From assembly GCA_963580275.1 (NCBI GenBank), contig OY756941.1, positions 41,308,805-41,372,804 on the forward strand: a DNA stretch of 64,000 nucleotides. The letters are read 5' to 3'. The position numbers were made by a program, and so were the translations under genes. Shown here one piece after another: positions 11,796 through 23,549 of the stretch. The stretch comes from Crataegus laevigata (taxonomy: Eukaryota; Streptophyta; Magnoliopsida; Rosales; Rosaceae). Every line of letters starts with the position of its first letter. Within the stretch, counting starts at the first letter, position 1. The notes below the pieces were generated by a model that worked only from the letters and a program-made list of their open reading frames with translations, was not told where the DNA came from and ran no database searches.

Positions 11796-12306
11796 TACCC
11801 CCACACCCCACATTCTCAATATACACCTTATATTTTGTACATACACCTCACATCTTCTATACACTCCACATTTCTCAATATACTCCTTATATTCTACCAC
11901 AAGAAGTGCTTTTTTCTCTCTCGGTCTCAGAGATTGTGCTTGCTGTACGGGGTCGAAAAGTTGTGATTCGCAATGCAAGTTTCACTTTATGATGAAATCA
12001 GATTGAGAAGGCATTTGAGATTGCAAATAAGGTGGAGCTCGAGTATAGTTTTAGGATAAATTTCGGGTAGTTTGATTAGCACAGAGACCTCTTGCCGTTG
12101 TCAGAAATGGAGCTGCTATAGTAATTCACTGATTCAATTATTTTTTTTCTTTGATTTGGCCTTAGAAAAAAAAAAAAAAAAAGAGCTCCGCAATGAATTT
12201 GAATGTAATTTTTCTTACACAACCTCCATTAAAAGTAAATCTTATTTTTACAAATGTACTCTCGCCTTGCAATCAATATATTTCAGTTCAGTTTGTAAAA
12301 CATAAA

Positions 12307-15300
12307 TCAGTCACAATCAAGACATATCGTTTCGGTGGTGGCTACATTATTTAGACCTGGTAATAGCTTAAATTGTTCCACACGATCTTGGTAGTTGGCG
12401 TAAAGGTGTCGAGCGTTATTTACTGCAAGAGTATGCCAATTTTGTGCAACCGGTGGCATGGGATGTCCTCGTGCCAAACGTAGCTGTACAAAATAAAAGG
12501 AGTCAATTAGCTTTCAAAAATAACGTTCAATGTTGCAAAAAAAGTAAGTTAACTCTTAGTACCTGTATAAAGTGATTGTCATTGACTAAACCAATTGCAA
12601 TCTCAGGAAGATTAGTGGGCTCATCATCTCCTAATACATATAAAGGTAGGAATGTGAGGCATTGCAAACGGGATAAAAAAATCACTACTACACGATAACA
12701 TGAAGCTATAAGATGGCCCATATCTGGCATGCTCATCCAGTAGAGTTCTGGTGCATATGAATCTTCAAAATAGTCAAGTGCTTGGTCAATCTCAGCACGC
12801 CTCTCTTTCCAACCAAAAGCTTGCTCATATAGGAATGGGCAACCACGTACTTCCGCCAATAGGTCCTTACGTACCCTTGGCCATGAATCTTGACCAAATC
12901 CCATTGCCTCAGCTATGACTCTATATCCACAATTACCATCTCCAAGGACATCAATTGCAATAGTAATGTATTGCTTTATTGCCTCAGGGAACTGTCCTGT
13001 ATATTGATGCGTAGGGACGGCCGGATTGTGTAAAATTGAGCTATAAGTCTGTATAGTAATCAAGGGTTACTTAGTGAATTTACAATTAATATATCAAACA
13101 TCACAACTATAAAGATAAGTGCATACCTTCAATTTGCGTGGTCTTCCCCTTGGTTTCTTTTTAGAGGGTTGTGGCTGGCTATCATGACCTGAAAGAGCTT
13201 CTGCAATCTCAAAGGCCGATGGCAAACGACGAGTAGAAGTGTCAACTTTACGTGGACGTCCTTTGGTTTTAATTTTTTTAACTGGTTCTGTAAGTGTCGT
13301 GGAACTTGGGTTCATCAACTCCTCTATTTTAATGCATAGTTGTCGTCTAGATTCATTAGTTTGACCCTCAAACCAATTGAAAAACCATTCAATGAGTGCT
13401 CTTATTGGAAGAATTGAAGGACTAAAAGCCGGAGGTTCAATGATCATGTCCAACTTTCTCCAACGAGGATGTATACAATCAATTGGAATTGGTTGACTAC
13501 TACTCCTATACTTTGCAATTTCATGAGCACATGGGAGTTGGTGTGTACAGCGAAGAGTACAACCACATGATACAACATCATCACCAGCTGAGTCGATTCT
13601 GTTCAAAAAAATATATATATATATGTGTAACTATACACCATAAAGAAACAACAAATCCTCAATTTACCTTTTTCCTTCACACACAATTATGTTTAATGCT
13701 TCAATGGATACAAAACCTCTTAACTCTCTTAACTCTTCATGCTTCAAACCATGGTAGACAAAACATCGACTCTTCTCAAATGAGGCCTTTAGTTCAGTGT
13801 GTTGCAACTCTAATAACGAGTGAATATTATTCCACAATATATCAAAGCTAAGCTGGCTAGAGCTAATCATTCGTTTTAGCTTTGAATGTGCACTTTCCGC
13901 CCTATTCATTAGTACAAATTAGTAGAAATAATAAAAGCATGGCTATATATTAAGTAAAAGAAGGATAAAATTACCTGTTACTTGTTTTTTTACCAAAATG
14001 CATACAAGTGTCAGTCCATGCAGCCACAAACTTTTCCTTGTGCTCATTCAGCCATGTAGTTTTCAAGTAATCAATACCTTCATGAAATGAACTAAATTTG
14101 GATTCAAAGGCATGCCAATTATGTAAGTACTCCTCTTCTGTTGATGAACTTACCAAGGTTTGCCAATCATTAAAAAACATATTCCAAACCTCCTCTAATG
14201 TGAAGAGTTTCTTGCAATTGGTTGCAACTGCTTGATTTATATGCCATCTACACAATAAATGTCGAGTACTAGGAAAAACATTACGAATGGCATTCATCAG
14301 TGCTAAGTCTCAATCAGTGACAATCACACCAGGAATACAATCATCATTCATTAGAGTCTTCAATCTTGTCAATGCCCATGTGTAATTGTCTTCCTTTTCA
14401 TGGTCAATGAAAGCAAATGCAACCGAAAATGTAATATTAGTTGAAGTTACTCCTACAATCTCTAGGAGTGGAAAACGATGCCTATTAGTCTTGTACGTGC
14501 AATCCATTATAAGTACATGTGGGAAACAATGTAAGATATCGACATTAATTGGGTGAGTCCAAAACAAGTCACTAACAACATTATCAACACCAATACTTCG
14601 ATGATGCTCAATATAGTTGTACTCAGCCAACTTACATAACAACTGTTGCATTTCTGATCTCCCTGCCTTTTCTTTTGTCCGATGATAGTGTCTTGCATTG
14701 TATATTGTCCTCATCGTTGTTACATTAAGTGGATCTTTTTTCTTTATGGTGTTCAAAATAACTTTGGGTCTCACTAAACTTGTAGACATGTCAACTAAAA
14801 GTTCATTTTGCTCTTTAGTTAATCGTCCGACAAAAGAATGCCCTTCAAGATATTGTGAATAAGTATGGTTATGCACCCCACACTCAACCTCCAATTTCCA
14901 TTCATCTCCTTCTCCAACGTTGACTCCTTTCAACATAAATGGACATCCGCATTTTTTAGTACCAGTATTCCTGGGTTCTTTCTTCTTCTTCTTCTTATTA
15001 TTTGCATCAGAATTTTGGTCATTAATATTAGACTTCTTCAATATGGATCGATATTCGCCATGTCTCTCACAAGAAAATGTTATTCAAGCTCTCTTCCTCC
15101 TTCGGTCAACCCCTCCCGCATCAGACCTTTTAATGACAATAACCATATTATTCTTTTTTCCTTGTGCGCGAGTCCAATCAAGCAAATAATTTTTACTTTT
15201 GAACACCTGTACATATAAAATCATTGCCATTTGCCACTAACAAAATGTTTGTAGACATGCTAAGATTCCAACCCATATGTTATTCCCTATTATGAACCTA

Positions 15301-15469
15301 ATGCACTATGCTGCTTAAAAGAATGCAAGAGTTTCCATGAAATTCACATATGCACATTCAATATACTAAAAATAGTTACCTCGTTAGTTTTAAATGGGTT
15401 TGTGTAATCAACGACGCTCGTTGTTGCAACCTCAGTGTTCGCTATAGAGGTATTGCCTTGTATGCTATC
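12307..15469 (-). pseudogene. MULE transposase with SWIM zinc finger, AT-hooks and C-terminal OTU protease domain (two nonsense codons)
   Basis: Exons inferred from homology and GT..AG sites: 15469-15380, 15206-13975, 13901-13668, 13598-13127, 13048-12563, 12483-12307. All phases join; the initiator exon was not found. In order: a FAR1-type DNA-binding region (KKCGCPFMLKG with GVHNH), the MULE transposase core (VLIMDCTYKTN and VIVTD acidic residues), a SWIM finger (CGCTLRCTHQLPCAHE), two AT-hook motifs (KGRPRK, RGRPRK), then an OTU cysteine-protease domain with DGNC nucleophile motif and a later DNHFIQ that supplies the expected histidine. In-frame TGA codons at 15086-15084 and 14312-14310 break it. 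The second fits a CGA-to-TGA change and the first a TGG-to-TGA change. The OTU triad itself looks intact. The copy is dead, but relatives elsewhere may be active. Confidence 0.8.
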
Positions 15470-16656
15470 CTATTTAAATACACCAAAAATTATTATCAAA
15501 TCCTCATTTATTTACTAAGAATCATACACCTCAATTATTTGTTAAGAACCATACAACTCCATATCAATAGGCAGAGTGAACAAGACTTTTTTTTTGGTAA
15601 AGGAAAAAAATAGGAGAGCTAGATAATAACCCAAATTCTCATGCATAAAAACAAAGAATACGAAATCAATTAGACAGTTTGGCCTGTTGCTTAAATCCAC
15701 CCTCAGTTTCCTGGGAATTTATAAATCCTCCAAATTCAAATATGGAATATGGTAACTCCGAAAACCTTACACACCATTATTAGACAGAAATTTCACCCAA
15801 AATCTTAGGGGCTCAAGACCAAAAATACACAGCACAATCTAAACACTTTTATGCGGTGATTGTCACTGGGGAGATTCAAAGGTTTACAAATAAACGCAAT
15901 GGTATAGATCATATTAGCGAAGTGACCAACACTCTCACTGTTCTAAATCTCCTCTCTGTGAAGTGAACTCAACCAAGAGGAGAAGGTAAGTATATTTGGT
16001 CTCTAGGAATTCTCTCTCAAATCTAGGAGGAATGAAGAGGAGTAAACAGATGAATAACAAGAAATGTTGTTTATAACATATTTTATTGAAGGCGCAGTCT
16101 ACTCTGAAAAGATGCTTAACTTCAACCCCAGAAAGCGTCGTCAACTCCACAGAGCAAAGAGTAGACCGGGGGGGGGGGTTAAAGAACTAAAATAGTTTTG
16201 GATTCTGCTAGGAACAATGAACAAGGGACTACACGTCACTCAACGGACTGGATATAGATGTTTAAATATCGCAACAAACTCAAGATTAAATTATTATCGA
16301 TGTCATCGAAATCACTAAAACAATGAAAAATATGTAATTTTACCTCATGTGAAGCTTCCAAAACATTGATTTCGTGTTCTATTCGTCAAAAGCAATTTTT
16401 CTCAATCAACATGTTTGTAGTTTCTTGGTTAGGGTTTTGTTCAACAATGGAGGGTGAGAGAGTTTTGATAGTTGAGAAGATAAATAATAGGGTTTAGTGA
16501 TTTGGGGTGTATTTAGAGATTTTTATTTTATTATTTTAAAACCTAATAAGGTCAAAATTGTCATTGCGTAGTGGGATAAATAAGTCATTTAATATTAAAT
16601 TTTAATGTGGGGTGCATTCAACATTTTGTGGGGTGCTAATAAAAAAAGCCTTTTCG

Positions 16657-17031
16657 AACTTTTTAATTGGAAAATTAAAGATTTAAACTTTTTTTTGTTT
16701 GATTTATTCCTATTGTTAATTTTTCATTTATTTCATTTAAATTTTTGTTAAATAGAAGTATGTGCACAATATATAAGGGTAGTTTGGTCACTTTACTCTT
16801 TTGAAAATCTTATATTTCTAAAATATAAATCTATGCAAATATATGTATTTCTATAGTTTTTGTATTTAAAAGTCTAGCGAAGTGACACTTTTACCCATAA
16901 ATGAGAGTTACGTGATGTACACGTGATAAGAGTTAATGTTAATTTAGATGAAATTTATAAAAAACTAAAAGGAAAATTGGCCAAAAAATAATAATTTAAA
17001 GCCTTAATTTTTCAATTAAAAAGTTCAGAAA
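16657..17031. mobile_element. Fold-back MITE next to the MULE
   Basis: The left arm gaactttttaattggaaaat is matched by the inverse complement of the right arm ending at about 17031 (attttt-caattaaaaagttc). Imperfect complementarity continues inward over most of the 375 bp, for example tggtcactttac against agtgtcacttcgc. The MULE insertion lies exactly at its left end. Confidence 0.5.
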
Positions 17032-17896
17032 AAAAAAATCAAAAGTCAAATGATAATTGACGAGACAAATTGACAGTTTAGCCTAAAATATGCAGCAATT
17101 CCACGTGCTTTGTGGGCCAATGTCTCAAAAGTAAAATGAAACCCAATTTGCATGTCCAACTAGCGGGCCACGTCACATCTGGCCATATTATTAAAAAGAA
17201 CCATCATCTCACGTCTCCTAGGCAATGGAAGAGGTTGACGGGTTTGTCCTCACCCGGTGTTCACGTATTTCATGTGCGAGTGTTTCTTTCACACGGAATA
17301 AGGACACTAATGTGGGCAGTGACCTTGTTTAGTGGATGACATGCTTCCTACGTAACCTCTTTCCTTTTATGCCACATAGTGCCACACCAACGCTAGCGAG
17401 ATTAGAAACTAAAGCCCAATTTACATGTAAATACCAAAAAGAAATTCTTCATATGCGTCTGTATTTTATTACGTGACAATTATTTATTAAACTATTAAAA
17501 CATGTGTTAAACACGTAACGACTAATTGTCAGACCGTAACGCCACATAAACCAAATATTGGTTTAGTGAGGGATTAGCAAGTTATAATCGGAAGGTTAGA
17601 TGGAGAGCATTCATTGAAAGATTGGTAAGCCATCTACCGCATGATCCGTAATACGGACCGATGAAACCCAAGCCCCCCAACCAACTCAGTTACCGCACAA
17701 AATTCGACATCCCCAAATATAATATTACCTTGTTATCCATTAAAAAATCCCTAAAATAATATTAAAATAGTAAACGGAAAGAAAAGCCAAGCCTACTTCT
17801 TCGGGCTGCTCCTGTGAAAATTCAGCAGCCTCGCTCTCCATCTTCCTCACTGCAAAGCTAAGCTCGCCCTTCCGCTCAACGACGCCGTTTTGCAGC
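17032..17896. other. FAH upstream region
   Basis: Spacer and promoter of the fumarylacetoacetase gene. A G-box-like ccacgtgc lies at 17101-17108 and other cacgt cores near 17210 and 17265, but no tested element can be assigned. No other gene is visible. Confidence 0.35.
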
Positions 17897-20800
17897 ATGG
17901 CTCTTCTGACGTCCTTCGTCGAAGTCCACCCGTGCTCTCACTTCCCCATCCAGAACCTCCCGTACGGCGTCTTCAAGCCCCAACCGGGTTCGTCAGCTCG
18001 ACCGGGCGTGGCCATCGGCGACTACGTCTTGGACCTCTCCGAAATCGCCGCCGCCGGGTTATTCACCGGCCCGATCCTCGTCAACTCCGATTGCTTTCAT
18101 CAGGTCCGTTGATCATTAATCACGGATTACTTTTAGTTGACTAAGATGATGATAAATGCGGTGATTAATTATTAATTGCTCTGTTTTGGTTGCTTAGCCT
18201 GATTTAAACAAGTTCTTGGCGCTTGGACGGCCTGCGTGGAAGGAAGCGCGTGCCACCATTCAGAAGCTGCTGTCATGTATGCTTATTAATTAATGTGCTT
18301 GTTGTCAGGGGCGGATCCATATAGGGACCGGGGTGGGCCCGAGACCCTCCGATCGGAGAAACGCCTGTGAAGTACCTCGGAGGACCACCCTAATCCCTAG
18401 AAGGACTGGATGGGATAAATCATTGTGAAAATAATAATTAGTATCCTAGTCAGTATAAGAGCCACCGTTGGCTGGATTTCATTCGCCTGAGTTTGAGTTT
18501 TGTAGTTGCAGAACCGGCTGGGTAAAGCGAAGATGGCGAAGATGACGAAGATGGACTGCAATTGCATAACCTACGTTTTTTTGTCCTTAAACGCCGTCGT
18601 TTTGCCCTTTATTCCATCCCCTTTCTCCCTAAACATTGTTTTCTACCCGTTCTCTTCATCAAAACGAACCCGTTTCGCCTTCTTTCTCCTACTTGGCCCC
18701 ACCATCTCTCTAAACAATGTTTTCTATCCCGTTTTGACGTTCAGCCCTTTTTTCTATCTCCTGCAAAATATTGAATGCTAAATATATTTTTAACTTTTAA
18801 AATTACTAGTATTTCTTCAACTTATAATATCTCTATGAAAAAGAGAAACTTTTCAAGTTAGTAACTAGTTGTCAAGAAAAATGAATGCTAAATATTTTAT
18901 ATTTTAGCAAGGCTTTTAATTTCTAAAAAGTGAAACAAGGTCGAGAACAAAATTTGTGCGCTATTTATGTCCACAAAATCAAATCATTTATATTAGGACC
19001 ACTCGGCGTTGAAATCTTGAATCTGCCACTGCTTGTTGAAGTAATTAGGCTTAGTTTACACTTAATTAAGTTGCTAATTGAGATTTATTTGGTTAATTAC
19101 TGGTGCAGCTACTGAGCCGACATTGCGTGACAATGAAAGTTTAAGGCAGAAATCACTTCTTCCATTGGTACCTGAAATTTTATAATCCTGCTTAGATTTT
19201 CAATATATTTTATCCATTCGTTCATATTTTATGTGGATTGATGTGTAGAGCAAGGTAGAAATGGTTCTTCCGATTACAATAGGGGACTATACGGATTTCT
19301 TTTCGTCAATGCATCACGCGAAGAATTGCGGGACCATATTTCGCGGGCCACAGAACGCGATTCCACCAAACTGGTGTGTGGATTTTGAATAACTCATTGA
19401 ATATAATTTCTTAGTGTAGTTTTTTTTCCAAGTTAAGGGAGTCTTATTTGATGTCCAGGTTCCACCTTCCAATTGCATATCATGGTCGAGCTTCTTCGAT
19501 TGTTATCTCGGGAACGGACATTATTCGACCAAGGTGAGAACTTATCATTTATTTTTGTAGCTTTTAGATTCGTTGAATATGCAGGGTGAGTAAAAATTGT
19601 TGAACTTGTCTATTGGTAGTAATAGTACTTCAATTTCCAAGAATTGATTTCAAGGCCAAACTTTTCCGGTGATGTTTTGTCGATTGCCTGCGTATATATT
19701 TGATTTTATGAGTAATGTGATTTTGGTCTTATGTCTCACGTTCTTTATTGAATCGGTGAAAGTTGTCCATCCAATTCTGATTTCAGATGGTGTATTATAC
19801 TTACTGGATTTCAATCTTAAAGTTTACATTTTTCATTCGTCTTACCACAGAGGTCAAGCCGCTCCTACTGGAAACTCTCCACCACCTTTTGGTCCTTCAT
19901 TGAAACTAGACTTTGAGCTCGAAATGGTTAGCCACTGATGCTATAGTACAGCATTTTAGTGTAGAAGTAGAACTCATAATTACGGTTATGCTTATCCCGT
20001 TTTTATTTACTATGTCATGTGGGTTCTCATTTTGATTCTAGGCTGCTATAGTTGGCCCTGGAAATGAGTTAGGAAAGCCGGTGGATGTTAATGAAGCAGC
20101 AGATCACATCTTTGGACTTGTGTTGATGAATGACTGGAGTGGTATGCTTGCCTCTTGCCTTAATAGGTTTTAATCCTTCATGTTTAATGTTTGGAGCTGC
20201 TTGATAATAAGTTGGTGTTTTGACAGCCAGAGATATTCAGGCATGGGAATATGTTCCCCTTGGGCCTTTCCTTGGGAAAAGCTTTGGTAAGAACTAAGAA
20301 GCGGAAACTATGATACTGAATTCTTCATTTATTGTTTAATAAGTGTGTAAAATGTGTAATGACTGTGAAACTGACATTAACTTTGTGTAAAATGTGAATA
20401 TCAGGGACTACAATATCCCCTTGGATAGTGACACTGGAAGCTCTAGAACCTTTTCTTTGTGATGCTCCCAAGCAGGTGGTTACTCATATTTGCATTTTGC
20501 ATGCCCACATAATTCAATCTTTCTTTGGAATTTTAAGTCATAGAATATTTATGTAATGTTCACTCTGACTTGTAGGACCCTCATCCGTTGCCCTATCTGG
20601 CTGAAAAAATCTCCCAAAATTATGACATTTCATTGGAGGTATTTACCAGCTCATTGCAGTTTGTTTCTTTTAGTTAATTAACAAAGTTTATAGTTTCTTT
20701 TACCCTCAAGGCCTTATGGAATTTTCTTTTAGTGATTATATTGTAAATATTCACTTGCTCTTGTGTTCTTGGGATGACGATGGAACTGCCATTTTATTGC

Positions 20801-21882
20801 TAGGTTCAAATCAAACCTGCTGGACAAGATGAGTCGCATGTGATCACAAAGAGTAACTTCAATAATTTGTAAGGATTTCTCCCCAATTACCTCCTCAGGA
20901 GTCCTTAATCTTTAGCTGAGATAAGTCTTGCCCTGTTGACAACTATTGGAAAAGTAACCTAGAAGATGGTCATAATCATACTGCCTAGCGTTGAGATAAC
21001 TTTTCCGTAGTAGTTTCCTTTTGGTTAGGATAACGGACTTTATATTCATTACCAAGCTTTCTGTAGTTCTACGCTTCTTGGGGGCATCATAATAGCTTTT
21101 GTTGAGCTAATCAGGATGCCTAAGTAAATCAGATGAAGGAAAATCCATGGTTTTGTACTTTTTATTTTGTTCTTGCGTGCTTCATTTATAAGGTGTCTTA
21201 ATTTGTGCACCTCATTTACAGATACTGGACGTTGACTCAACAGGTAGCCCACCACACTATCAACGGCTGCAACTTAAGGCCAGGCGATCTCCTTGGAACA
21301 GGGACTATCAGTGGGCCTGTACGGTTTCAGTTTCTTTTTACTAATTCATACATTCGTATGAAGTTATGCTTGACTATAAATTCGTGGAGTCTTCTTTTAT
21401 TGCTAGAGTGAATTTCATTCACTTGTGTTTCACAACAGGCGCCCGATTCTGTTGGATGCTTGTTAGAGTTGACATGGAATGGACAAAAGCAGCTGTCATT
21501 AAATGGGACAACTCGTAAATTCTTAGAAGATGGTGACGAAGTCATCATTTCTGGGTTTAGCAAGGTTATTGTTGATACAAGTCTTTTTACATGTTTAATT
21601 ACATTTTACAGTCTCTTTTACATACTGCTTGCGGTCTCGTCGTGCTGTATATTGTTGTTCTGATGCAATGCCTCGATATAAAGTTTGCCAGAATTTTGGA
21701 ATGAAACAATATCCACGCTACCGTGCATAACATGTACTTCATACCGCTATCGGGTCCTGTGAACTTGTTATGCAGCAGGATTATCAGTCTGATTTTTACG
21801 TTTGATGTTTTGATTGCAGGGAAATGGTTACAACGTTGGCTTTGGGACTTGCTCCGGAAAGATTGTTCCCTCACCTCTTTGA
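17897..21882 (+). CDS. FAH: Fumarylacetoacetase (fumarylacetoacetate hydrolase)
   Basis: Fourteen exons: 17897-18103, 18198-18276, 19109-19167, 19249-19373, 19459-19533, 19851-19926, 20042-20141, 20227-20286, 20405-20475, 20576-20638, 20804-20868, 21222-21318, 21439-21564, 21820-21882. They total 1266 nt (421 residues), the normal length, with every phase closing. The enzyme cleaves 4-fumarylacetoacetate to fumarate and acetoacetate, the last step of tyrosine degradation. Recognisable blocks are the N-terminal domain (GVFKPQ to FTGPILV), DYTDFFSSMHHAKNCGTIF with the catalytic Asp/His region, FHLPIAYHGRASS, PTGNSPPPFGPS, the metal-binding FGLVLMNDWSARDIQ, TISPWIVTLEALEPF, and the terminal GFGTCSGKIVPS. 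Intron 2 hosts a hAT-like element. I recall the Arabidopsis orthologue as SSCD1, whose loss causes short-day-dependent cell death. Confidence 0.96.
18306..19031. mobile_element. Non-autonomous hAT element in FAH intron 2
   Basis: The left terminus is caggggcggatccat and the right terminus, reading inward, cagtggcagattcaa; most of the first 14 positions match. Flanks are cttgttgt (18298-18305) and cttgttga (19032-19039), an 8-bp duplication with one difference, as hAT elements make. The element is 726 bp without a transposase. It enlarges intron 2 to 832 bp. Confidence 0.75.
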
Positions 21883-22149
21883 AGACTTTCTTCTTGGCCT
21901 TCAATTAATCGGTCAAAGTACTTGTATTCCATTAGCAACCTCAATTTCATATGTTGTTGGAGCTGTGTACCATTTACTCTGCAATTCACTTGGCCTTTGT
22001 TGTTTTGTAATTCTAAACCATGCGCAATACAGCCGGCCTTACTTTGTGGAATAAGGCGGTGTTGTTGTTCTGCTTTATGATAATCCTCTAATATTTACTG
22101 TTTACGGTTTAGTGCTCTCTCTTTCTATACATTTATGTGGATGTCACCG
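21883..22149. other. FAH 3' UTR and downstream spacer
   Basis: Sequence after the FAH stop codon, probably transcribed 3' UTR. No other feature is seen. Confidence 0.4.
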
Positions 22150-22533
22150 GGGCCTGATGGACTTAGAGACCAAGGTGGTCCTAGGACCACTCGATGTTCA
22201 AGAAATATACATGTAAAAGTCTTCGGAGGACCATTTGAATATTTGATGCTGGTCTTTTTTTTGTGTTTCATGTAATGTTTTCTTGGTATATCTTAACAGG
22301 TTGTGTCGACAACGCTCGATAAATTTTTTATGTATCACTCATCATATTACTTTGGCATGTTGATATATGTTGACATATGCACGATATGGTATGACCGATA
22401 ACAATAAGCTCGACAAGTGTTCGACGAAATCTTTGTGAATAAACTAAAATAATTTTTGCGGTGGTTTGTTTTTATCTGAATCTTGTATTTAACACTAGAA
22501 TTCTCTAAGATTCGAATCTTGAATCTGCCATTT
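22150..22533. mobile_element. Degenerate hAT-like MITE related to the FAH-intron element
   Basis: The left part (cggggcctgatgga) and the right part (ttgaatctgccat) resemble the termini of the element at 18306-19031. Internal phrases ggaccactcg and tcggaggacca recur in both. The flanks share atgtcac on each side. The borders are approximate and the element is decayed. Confidence 0.45.
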
Positions 22534-22783
22534 TATGTCACCAATGGCATTGATCAATAGCTTGATTGAAAAATATGAAATATGTTATTACTTATTAGCT
22601 CGAGATGTAACCGTAACATATCCAGCTGTGCATGTAAGTTCTTCCTTTACCTGTGAGACTAAAGATGCTTTCGTGTGCCAAAAAGTGTTTCTTCCAAAAA
22701 TCAGAGGGTGGCGGGTGGGTCCCGTAAAATAACGGACGGGAGCGATAGCGCTGAACTGCTGATGCTGTTACGCGCCAAGAGTG

Positions 22784-22791
22784 TTCAAGAA
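22784..22791. promoter_or_regulatory. Possible two-unit heat-shock element upstream of BAG5
   Basis: The motif ttcaagaa (inverted nTTCnnGAAn units) lies 123 bp upstream of the BAG5 start codon. Heat-shock-factor control of plant BAG genes is known in general; two units alone are weak evidence and can occur by chance. Confidence 0.25.
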
Positions 22792-22913
22792 CCTCCTACT
22801 GTTTCAAAAAAACCATTTTTTTTTTTTTGCTTTTCCAAAAAGTCGTTTTAAATTCAAAAGTGATTTTCATTTTTTCACACTCGCTCAAATTCACCAAGGC
22901 TTAGCCAAAGACG

Positions 22914-23549
22914 ATGAAACCCTCTCGCAGTCGCAGACTCAGCTTCTCCTCCTCCGCCTCCGCCACCGTCACCTACACCTTCCACAATGACCAACCTGCC
23001 CCTCCCGCCACCACCGAAATTCCCATCCAGTCCTCGGACGCCCCGATTCCCATCACCCTTCACTTGCCGCAATCCACCGCAGCCATCAAAATTCAATCGG
23101 CCTACCGGGCCCACCTCATCCGCACCCACTTCAAGACAATCGCAGCCGTCCACTCCGAGGCCGACGAGTTCCAGCACCTGATCCAACGGCAGGACACCGT
23201 CGATGCCGTCAGGACAAGCGAGCGCGAGAAGCTGAGGATGAACGAGTCCCTGATGCGGCTGCTGCTGAAGCTGGACTCGGTGCCCGGGGTGGACCCCGCG
23301 GTGAGGGAAGCGAGGAGAAAGGTGAGCCGTCGGATCGTGGGGCTGCAGGAGATCGTGGACGCGATCGTGTCGGAAGACGTGGATGGCTTCTGGGGTTGCA
23401 GAGACGGCGGGTTTGGGAGGAACTGGGACGACGTCCTTGCGGAGATGGAGGAGGAGGTCTGCAGGGACAAAGGAGGGGAGGAGATGGAGAGGTTTTGCGC
23501 TCAATATCTGGGGTTTCGGTGCTTGCAGCGTTTTTTGCAGGAGCCGTGA
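22914..23549 (+). CDS. BAG5: BAG family molecular chaperone regulator 5-like
   Basis: A single exon of 211 residues, close to the length of Arabidopsis BAG5. An N-terminal Ser/Arg-rich stretch could be a mitochondrial targeting peptide. An IQ calmodulin-binding motif follows (AAIKIQSAYRAHLIR, about residues 59-73), then a BAG domain of about 80 residues that contains LLLKLDSVPGVDP and RRKVSRRIVGLQEIVDAI. BAG domains bind the ATPase domain of Hsp70 and promote nucleotide exchange; the IQ motif makes this a calmodulin-linked cochaperone. The C-terminus ends CAQYLGFRCLQRFLQEP, which I recall as typical of BAG5. The coding sequence is notably GC-rich compared with its surroundings. It lies about 1 kb downstream of FAH on the same strand. 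Confidence 0.9.
   Translation: MKPSRSRRLSFSSSASATVTYTFHNDQPAPPATTEIPIQSSDAPIPITLHLPQSTAAIKIQSAYRAHLIRTHFKTIAAVHSEADEFQHLIQRQDTVDAVRTSEREKLRMNESLMRLLLKLDSVPGVDPAVREARRKVSRRIVGLQEIVDAIVSEDVDGFWGCRDGGFGRNWDDVLAEMEEEVCRDKGGEEMERFCAQYLGFRCLQRFLQEP

Larger units (their letters stand above)
11627..16650 (-). mobile_element. 5.0-kb Mutator-like element (MULE) with OTU-bearing transposase
   Basis: The left end ggcttattatattaacaccc and the right end, reading inward, ggctttttttattagcaccc are imperfect inverted repeats that continue for about 45 bp. Flanks are ttttcgaaa (11618-11626) and ttttcgaac (16651-16659), a 9-bp target-site duplication with one mismatch, the length expected of MULEs. The element carries a multi-exon transposase gene on the minus strand (12307-15469), broken by two stops. 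Its left end lies 310 bp upstream of the TFIIF alpha start codon, so it borders that gene's promoter. The right end abuts a fold-back element. Confidence 0.75.

Noticed and set aside
15350..15613. Plus-strand 87-codon frame
   Set aside because: Antisense to an upstream exon of the MULE transposase and without features of its own.
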